From the NCBI GenBank assembly GCA_910586205.1, contig CAJUGD010000030.1, positions 1 to 47,406 on the forward strand: a stretch of DNA of 47,406 bases. Reading direction: 5' to 3'. This document shows, piece by piece, positions 42,179 to 47,406 of the stretch. Positions within the stretch are counted from its first letter, which is position 1. Every line of letters starts with the position of its first letter. Source of the stretch: an uncultured Lachnospiraceae bacterium (lineage in GTDB: Bacteria > Bacillota > Clostridia > Lachnospirales > Lachnospiraceae). Under the pieces are notes generated by a model. That model ran no database searches. It saw only the letters and a program-made list of their open reading frames with translations, and was not told where the DNA came from. Made by a program: the position numbers and the translations under genes.

Positions 42179-42207
42179 AGGATATAATAAATTGCGGAAA
42201 ATGTCAA
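42179..42207 (-). promoter_or_regulatory. Promoter of the T-box/trpB2 transcript
   Basis: Minus-strand TTGACA (42207-42202), a 17-base spacer and TATCCT (42184-42179). The -35 is perfect and the -10 moderate. Confidence 0.6.
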
Positions 42208-42217
42208 GAGGGTATTG

Positions 42218-42273
42218 AAAAAAAGATGCCGCAGGACAGGGGTCTAACCATCTTAAAGCTTTCCCTGTCCTGC
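42218..42273 (-). terminator. Terminator of the TRAP operon
   Basis: Stem GCAGGACAGGG / CCCTGTCCTGC (11 bases, perfect) with a 21-base loop, then GGCATC and seven T on the minus strand. It separates dctM from the trpB2 promoter. Confidence 0.88.
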
Positions 42274-42288
42274 AGCACTTCCAGTCAC

Positions 42289-43578
42289 CTAAACCGCCGC
42301 CCCATAAATCAGATTCGGCAAAAACAGTACCATCTTGGGGAAGAACACACACATTGCCACTGTTATCAGAATTGCGACAAACAGCGGAATCGAATATCGC
42401 GTGGTCTCCTCCACCGAGCAGCCCATAATATTGGAACACGTATAAAGGGCCACCCCCACCGGCGGGGTGGAGCACCCCATGGTGACAATCGTCATCATAA
42501 TAATTCCGAAATGTACCGGATCGATCCCGTACTGGGTAATAATCGGAATCAGAATCGGGGTGACGATCAGCGTGATTACCGTAGTCTCCATAAACATGCC
42601 GAAGACCGTAAGCATAATCAGAATCAGCAGCAGCAAAATATACTTATTACTTGTTAAGCTGACCAGCATGGTTGTCAATGTCTTGGGAAGCTGGTCAAAC
42701 ACAACGCCATAGCTGAAGATTCCTGAAAATGCCAGGATCATGGTAATCACAGAAAGATCCTTTACACTGTCAATTACACACTTCTTAAACTTCTCTAAAG
42801 TCAGCTCCTTATAGATAAAAGCCCCTACCACCAGAGCATAGAATACTGCAAATGCCCCGGACTCGGACGGAGTCATCACCCCAAAACGAATCAGCACAAT
42901 CAGAAGTATAGGGAACAGCAGCGCCCAAATACTCTCAATACATGCTTTTAAAATCACGCCGGGCGGTGAAGGCTTCTCATGATCCGGCTTATATCCATGA
43001 TGGCGCGCAGACCATGCCGTGGCCGCCATCATCAGGATACACATAATAATTCCTGGAAGAAAACCAGCCACAAACAGACGTCCGATGGACACCTCTCCCA
43101 CCGTACCGTAAAGGATCAGGCCCATGGACGGCGGAATTGTAGCCACGATCAGTCCTGACAGACAGTTTACTGCTGCTGCCCAGCCCGGCGCATATCCCCG
43201 CTTTGTCATTTCCGGGCCCAAAATCCGGCACTCCATGGCCGCATCCGCCACCGCAGAACCAGACACACCGCCCATCAAAGTAGACAGCACAACCGATACC
43301 TGGCCGATGGAACCGTACATATGGCCTGTCATAACATTGGCCAGCTTTACCAGGCGCGAGGTAATACCGGTATTGTTCATCAGATTGCCTGCAAAGATGA
43401 ACAGCGGAATCGCCAGCATGGTAAAGGACTGGGTGGTGGACAGAGACTTCTGAACCAGGATTGTCCAGGGAATCTCCGGGCGCATCAGAAAGAAGGCAAA
43501 TCCCGATACCGCAATGGCAAACGCCACCGGCATACCTAAAAACAGGAGTACCAGAAAGAATCCTATTGCACTTAACAT
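42289..43578 (-). CDS. dctM: TRAP transporter large permease
   Basis: A 429-residue membrane protein with about twelve helices, the Na+-driven translocating subunit of a TRAP importer. Family signatures are FLVLLFLGMPVAFAIAVSG at the N-terminus and GGVSGSAVADAAMECRILGPEM in the first half. Its start overlaps the dctQ stop by one base. Complete length. It works with DctQ and the binding protein DctP, encoded just upstream, to take up an organic or sugar acid. Confidence 0.94.
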   Translation of the reverse strand: MLSAIGFFLVLLFLGMPVAFAIAVSGFAFFLMRPEIPWTILVQKSLSTTQSFTMLAIPLFIFAGNLMNNTGITSRLVKLANVMTGHMYGSIGQVSVVLSTLMGGVSGSAVADAAMECRILGPEMTKRGYAPGWAAAVNCLSGLIVATIPPSMGLILYGTVGEVSIGRLFVAGFLPGIIMCILMMAATAWSARHHGYKPDHEKPSPPGVILKACIESIWALLFPILLIVLIRFGVMTPSESGAFAVFYALVVGAFIYKELTLEKFKKCVIDSVKDLSVITMILAFSGIFSYGVVFDQLPKTLTTMLVSLTSNKYILLLLILIMLTVFGMFMETTVITLIVTPILIPIITQYGIDPVHFGIIMMTIVTMGCSTPPVGVALYTCSNIMGCSVEETTRYSIPLFVAILITVAMCVFFPKMVLFLPNLIYGAAV

Positions 43579-44060
43579 TATTCAGCCCCCCATTCCTTTA
43601 CAGGTTTTTTGAAATCTCCTGCCGTCTTTCCAATCGCACTGAAAAACATCAGCAATGAGCCGACGGGAACAGCCAGTGTACACCAGGCATAGCTTAACTT
43701 CAGTGTATTAAAGGTTCTGTTCCAGCTTTGGGATACCAGAAGGAATCCATATACAATCAGAATCAGCAGAAACAAAAGCATAAGTGCGTCAAAAATCATT
43801 GTCAGAATCTTCTGCACCGGCTTTGGGAATTTATTCACCAGCATATCAATCCGGATCAGCCCTCCGCCTTTAATGATAATGTCAGAGCCGATAAATGTCA
43901 GCCATGCAAATGCCAGCAAAGACACATCCTGCGCCCAGTTCACCGGCATTCCGATCGTTCTGGCCACTGCGGACCAGAACACCAAAACAGCAATCATACA
44001 TAACATAATACCGGCAAGGACTTCTTCACTCTTCAAAATCAAATCCGATATTTTCTTCAT
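43578..44060 (-). CDS. dctQ: TRAP transporter small permease
   Basis: A 160-residue four-helix membrane protein with the DctQ signature WAQDVSLLAFAWLTFIGSD. ATG 44060 is chosen because AAAGGAAG lies seven bases upstream; the reading to 44096 adds 12 residues without support. It follows dctP by 74 bases. Confidence 0.92.
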   Translation of the reverse strand: MKKISDLILKSEEVLAGIMLCMIAVLVFWSAVARTIGMPVNWAQDVSLLAFAWLTFIGSDIIIKGGGLIRIDMLVNKFPKPVQKILTMIFDALMLLFLLILIVYGFLLVSQSWNRTFNTLKLSYAWCTLAVPVGSLLMFFSAIGKTAGDFKKPVKEWGAE

Positions 44061-44134
44061 CTGAAAGCTTCCTTTCCCTGCAGCAGTTCCAAACAAGAAC
44101 CGCAGTCTTTCCGCATCAAGCTCCTCAAGGACCC

Positions 44135-45196
44135 TTAATTTGTCTTACCGATCTCTTTGTAAAGCTGCTCTCTCAATTCTGCATATCCCAGCTTCTCATA
44201 AACCGGATCTACCAGTGCCTTAAAGGGAGCAACATCCGGTTCCACGATGGTCATGCCTGCTTCTGCCATCTTCTTCTCAGCATCCTCTACCTCAGCCATA
44301 ACATCTGCAGCCGTTGTCTTGCCTATCTCCACGGAAGTCTCAACCAGCAAGGTCTGCAGATCTTCCGGCAGGCTGTCAAACCACTTCTGGCCGCAGATCA
44401 GTCCCTGCATAAGCTGGAAATGATGGGTCTTTGACTGATATTCGCAAACCTCATAGATTCTGGACGGATAGCTGGAAGTATTCTGCACCTCGCAGCCTTC
44501 TAAGGCTTTGGACTGGATTCCGTTGTAAACCTCGCCCCAGGACATGGAGATCGGAGTGCCGCCCATAGCCTGGATCGTCTCGGTACATACTTCCTGTCCG
44601 ATAGTACGAATCCGCAGTCCCTTCAAATCCTCCGGAGTATTGATCGGCTTATTGGTCATAAACTCACGGGGACCATCATAGAACGTAAAGGACAGAATCT
44701 TGATGCCATGATCACTGGAAAGGGTGTCACACCAGCCATTAAAGGTATCGGTCTGGGTTACCTTATAGCATTCTTCATAATTATCTGCAAAATATCCCAT
44801 CATCAAAATCGAAAAATCCTTTACATACTGTCCCATACGAGAAGCGTCTGTGTTCACGGCCACATTGGCTCCCTGTATGGCCTGCTCCAACACGTCCTCA
44901 TCGCTTCCTAACTGTCCTGCCGGAAATACCGTCACCTTCAGCCTGCCGTTGGACTTTTCATTCAAGGTGTCTGCCAGTTTCTGATAATTCCTGGTAATAA
45001 GCGCCTGCTCTGTCTGTGAGGTAGAGATCTTCAGCTCATAGACCTTGTCTGTATCTGCTGCTTCTGCTCCTCCCTCAGCTTTTGCATCCTGTGCGGGAGC
45101 CGGCTGTGCGTTCCCCATTCCCGGCATACCGCTGCATGCACTTAAAACTGCCATTGCCGCCGTCAAAATTCCTGCTGTCAATGCTCTTTTTCTCAT
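44135..45196 (-). CDS. dctP: TRAP transporter substrate-binding lipoprotein
   Basis: A 353-residue exported binding protein of the DctP family. Signal peptide with lipobox LSAC (Cys near residue 21), so it is membrane-anchored. The conserved ligand-contact region is GLRIRTIGQEVCTETIQAMGGTP, containing the Arg that binds the substrate carboxylate, followed by MSWGEVYNGIQSKALEGCE. ATG 45196 follows AAGGGGAAAG. It is the first gene of the TRAP operon and divergent from a LacI-type regulator. The substrate is probably a hexuronate or similar acid, judged only from the LacI and mannose-isomerase neighbours. Confidence 0.93.
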   Translation of the reverse strand: MRKRALTAGILTAAMAVLSACSGMPGMGNAQPAPAQDAKAEGGAEAADTDKVYELKISTSQTEQALITRNYQKLADTLNEKSNGRLKVTVFPAGQLGSDEDVLEQAIQGANVAVNTDASRMGQYVKDFSILMMGYFADNYEECYKVTQTDTFNGWCDTLSSDHGIKILSFTFYDGPREFMTNKPINTPEDLKGLRIRTIGQEVCTETIQAMGGTPISMSWGEVYNGIQSKALEGCEVQNTSSYPSRIYEVCEYQSKTHHFQLMQGLICGQKWFDSLPEDLQTLLVETSVEIGKTTAADVMAEVEDAEKKMAEAGMTIVEPDVAPFKALVDPVYEKLGYAELREQLYKEIGKTN

Positions 45197-45242
45197 GTTC
45201 TTTCCCCTTTTCTTAGTAATTTTGTTTAACAAATCCGTTTCG

Positions 45243-45275
45243 CTAAACGTTTACATTATTAATATAAACGATTAC
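45243..45275. promoter_or_regulatory. Tandem LacI-type operators before dctP
   Basis: CTAAACGTTTAC (45243-45254) and ATAAACGATTAC (45264-45275) both fit the LacI-family palindrome with central CG. Their centres are 21 bp apart, two helical turns. They lie 47-79 bases upstream of the dctP start, in the dctP-lacI intergenic region. Confidence 0.7.
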
Positions 45276-45393
45276 ACAAAAGAAAGCAAGCAATTTTTTA
45301 TATTTATTTTATTCTTATTTTATCTCTCTATAATAAATCTGTTTTACCTTCCGGCTTTTGACATATCATTTATCTCATAAGTACAAATTTACT

Positions 45394-45422
45394 TTGACAT
45401 CAGCCTCTCTAACTGATAAAAT
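45394..45422 (+). promoter_or_regulatory. Promoter of the LacI-family gene
   Basis: TTGACA (45394-45399), a 17-base spacer and TAAAAT (45417-45422), about 90 bases before the ATG. A second TTGACA at 45358 has no good -10 partner. Confidence 0.65.
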
Positions 45423-45510
45423 GATTCCATATATCAATATCACAAAATTTTCATCATTTTCACATACTACCCTCAGTGGACAATACTTAGAACAAAAGGA
45501 GTATCCGGTC

Positions 45511-46521
45511 ATGGTGACGATCAAGGATGTTGCAAAAAAATGCGGCTTTTCTGTGTGTACCGTATCCCGCGCCCTCTCCGGGAAAGGCTACTTAAAAGAG
45601 GAAACCCGCAAAAAAATCATGGAGGCTGTGGAGGAACTCAATTACCGCCCCAACACCCTGGCCGTCAATTTAAAGACTGGTCGCCGTCAGACCCTGGCGC
45701 TGATTTTGCCCTCCCTGACCAATATTTTTTATACCAAATTAGAACAATACATGGAGTCCTTTGCTTCCGAGAAAGGGTACTTACTATACTTAAGCAATAC
45801 GGAATACAGCCTGGAAAAAGAAAAACAGGTATTGGAGAATCTGATCGGTATGGATATTGCCGGAGTCATTATTTTCACCACCAGCGGAGAGCATGAACAT
45901 ATCAAAAGCCTCTCCAAGTTCGGAATCCCCTATGTTTACATGAATCGCTGTTTTGAGGACGATATGGAACATTGCCTGCGGCTGAACAACAAAAAAGCCG
46001 CCTATGAGGCGGTCAATTATATGATCCGTCTTGGACATCAAAAAATCGGCGGCGTATTCCAAAGTTTTTCCAATGGCACTCATCGTGAACGCTATGAAGG
46101 TATGATGGATGCCTTCAATGCCTGCGGACTGTCTTACCGCCCTGACTTTTTTCTGTTTGATGTTACCCCGGAGGATATGGGTTCCACTCCCAATCAGATC
46201 TTGAATCTGCTTCAGCAGCCAGAACGGCCGGAAGCCATCTTTGCCTGTAATGACATGATGGCCTTTAATATCTACCGGGCCGCTTATATTTTGGGCCTGC
46301 GTATTCCGGACCATCTGTCAGTATTCGGATTTGACGACTGTATCATGGCAAGCTTTGTGACGCCGCCCCTGTCCACGGTTTCTGTGCCTGCAAAGCAGAT
46401 GTCTTCCATAGCCGTGGACTTTATCCATCACCATATTCAGACCAAAACCATAAAGGAGCTTCCTTCTGTGAACGCCTCTTTAGTGATCCGCAATTCCGTA
46501 AAAAACTTAACCATATCGTAA
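45511..46521 (+). CDS. LacI-family transcriptional regulator
   Basis: A 336-residue repressor. The N-terminal DNA-binding domain is typical (VTIKDVAKKCGFSVCTVSRALSGKGYL, residues 2-28), followed by the hinge helix NTLAVNLKTG and a periplasmic-binding-like effector domain (about 62-330, with AIFACNDMMAFNIYRAA and VFGFDDCIMA). ATG 45511 follows AAAGGAG; the longer open frame to 45358 covers the promoter. It is divergent from the TRAP operon, whose upstream region holds two LacI-type palindromes, so it most likely represses the transporter until its substrate or a derivative appears. Confidence 0.92.
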   Translation: MVTIKDVAKKCGFSVCTVSRALSGKGYLKEETRKKIMEAVEELNYRPNTLAVNLKTGRRQTLALILPSLTNIFYTKLEQYMESFASEKGYLLYLSNTEYSLEKEKQVLENLIGMDIAGVIIFTTSGEHEHIKSLSKFGIPYVYMNRCFEDDMEHCLRLNNKKAAYEAVNYMIRLGHQKIGGVFQSFSNGTHRERYEGMMDAFNACGLSYRPDFFLFDVTPEDMGSTPNQILNLLQQPERPEAIFACNDMMAFNIYRAAYILGLRIPDHLSVFGFDDCIMASFVTPPLSTVSVPAKQMSSIAVDFIHHHIQTKTIKELPSVNASLVIRNSVKNLTIS

Positions 46522-46535
46522 CAACGCAGACAGCA

Positions 46536-46599
46536 AAGAATCTGACATGAATTTTGGATGCCAAGCTTGCTTATAAGCCAAAATTCATGTCAGACTCTT
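46536..46599. repeat. 22-bp inverted repeat between convergent genes
   Basis: 46536-46557 and 46578-46599 are inverted copies with one mismatch (arms AAGAATCTGACATG... and ...CATGTCAGACTCTT) around a 20-base loop that itself contains the palindromes CAAGCTTG and GCTTATAAGC. There is no T run on either side. It sits between the lacI and manA stop codons, so it may act as a bidirectional transcript end. Confidence 0.7.
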
Positions 46600-46623
46600 C
46601 GCCCTCTGAACGGTTATACACCC

Positions 46624-47343
46624 TTACCGTTCCATATCCTCTCCCGGATAAACCAATGCAAGCTCCACGGTTCCTTCCGGGACAATCCGATACCCCTTTA
46701 CTGCAGCAGCTATCACAAAGCTGTCTCCCCGCTCCACTCGGATTGCCTCATATGACAGATCGTCTCTGCTCAAACCATCCTCTGTCTCACCCTCTGGCTG
46801 TTCATGGATGTGGATGCTGCATTTTCCGCTGCACACCACACCTAAAGTAAACCGTCTGTTATGGCAGATTTCGTCCTCACTCCAAACCTTTAATGTCTCC
46901 ACGAAAAAGCAGGGGGTCAAAGTCTCGTCCACCAGCCTCCATCGCTCATGGGATACTGTCTTTTCCACAGTCTGAGGCTCAATCCGGCATTTCCTAATGA
47001 TCTCCTCCCTGGAATATTCCTGATAATCAAACACATCCAGGCAGAAATCCAGATCTCTGCCCATATAGCGGGCCTCCTCTGGCACCACAACTCCTTCCCG
47101 CTCAAATTCACAGCGCACCACCAGATCCGACGGCTCCATGATCTCCAGCATGGTAATGCCCTCACCGATTGCATGGGGCATTCCGCCTGGTATGTACCAA
47201 ACCTCCCCGGGCTTTACCGGAATCTTTTCAAAGCATGCATCCATTTTCTCCTTGTCCTGATTCTCTACAATCCGTTTCCATTCCTCCCGCCCCGGCGTGT
47301 GCTGAAAGCCCAGACGGATATAAGGGTCAATTCCCTCCCGCAC
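46624..47343 (-). pseudogene. manA: N-terminally truncated mannose-6-phosphate isomerase (class I)
   Basis: The frame encodes 239 residues that match the later part of class I mannose-6-phosphate isomerases: IRLGFQHTPGREEWKR, then KPGEVWYIPGGMPHAIGEGITMLEI (with the His zinc ligand) and the C-terminal domain. The first ~100 residues, with the QVHP and Glu zinc ligands, are absent. Upstream of GTG 47343 all frames meet stops within the 63 bases left in the window, and none looks like the missing part. Without those ligands it should not be active. It could be a deletion remnant, or the joined piece may lie out of frame further right. Its presence suggests mannose-type sugar use near the TRAP locus. 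Confidence 0.7.
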
Positions 47344-47406
47344 ATTCAGTATATCCTTAATCCGTGAAGTTTAATTATTGTTTCATGCTATAATCGCCCT
47401 GTTTGT

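Noticed and set aside
1..47406. CRISPR array, tRNA, rRNA or replication origin
   Set aside because: No regularly spaced repeats, cloverleaf sequences, rRNA motifs or DnaA-box clusters were seen on reading both strands.

Overview
The window is a stretch of a low-to-mid GC Firmicutes chromosome, most likely a gut Lachnospiraceae (Clostridium cluster XIVa). The basis is codon use, strong AGGAGG ribosome sites, a tRNA-Trp T-box, a BceRSAB-type module, TRAP and Opp transporters, 'WW'-type cell-wall-binding proteins and Tn916-family debris. I would not name a genus. No rRNA, tRNA or CRISPR was seen.

Region 1 (1-8.9 kb) is a mobile-element zone around guaA. A three-recombinase (RIT-type) element with a 64-bp terminal inverted repeat fills 1-3443. 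Its right end sits at the first residues of a truncated tyrosine integrase, of which only the C-terminal catalytic part remains. Next to that lie a 41-aa holin-like toxin and, on the opposite strand, a promoter and terminator for a ~100-nt RNA: a convincing type I toxin-antitoxin locus. guaA follows, but its glutamine amidotransferase domain is mostly deleted and lacks the catalytic Cys, so it probably uses free ammonia. Upstream of guaA are a frameshifted KTR zinc-ribbon gene, an Xre regulator with a partner gene, a broken replication-initiator relic, a broken nuclease and a scrap of ISAs1 transposase.

Region 2 (8.9-17.4 kb) is a seven-gene run on the minus strand: MATE pump, NarL-type histidine kinase and regulator, BceR/BceS-like pair, BceA/BceB-like ABC transporter. 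It looks like an envelope-stress or antimicrobial-peptide sensing and export block.

Region 3 (17.4-26.5 kb) is core metabolism plus sensing. It has a ZIP metal transporter with a palindrome over its promoter and ribosome site, cysK, sdaAB-sdaAA (serine dehydratase), a GNAT enzyme, and an operon of chemoreceptor, FMN-binding-type lipoprotein, MATE pump and a small unknown protein.

Region 4 (26.2-33.6 kb) is an Opp-family solute uptake operon (binding protein, OppBCDF, a zinc dehydrogenase, DUF4321). Its leader carries an intrinsic terminator between promoter and start codon, suggesting attenuation.

Region 5 (33.6-40.4 kb) is a cell-surface cluster: secreted WW-repeat protein, transglutaminase-like WW-repeat protein, SGNH/AlgX-like protein, small secreted protein, MBOAT O-acyltransferase, then an ABC-F ATPase. 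It fits surface-glycan O-acylation plus wall-protein processing.

Region 6 (40.4-47.4 kb) holds a stand-alone TrpB2 behind a Trp-specific T-box, a TRAP transporter (dctMQP) divergent from a LacI-family regulator with two operator-like palindromes exactly 21 bp apart, and an N-terminally truncated mannose-6-phosphate isomerase gene at the right edge.
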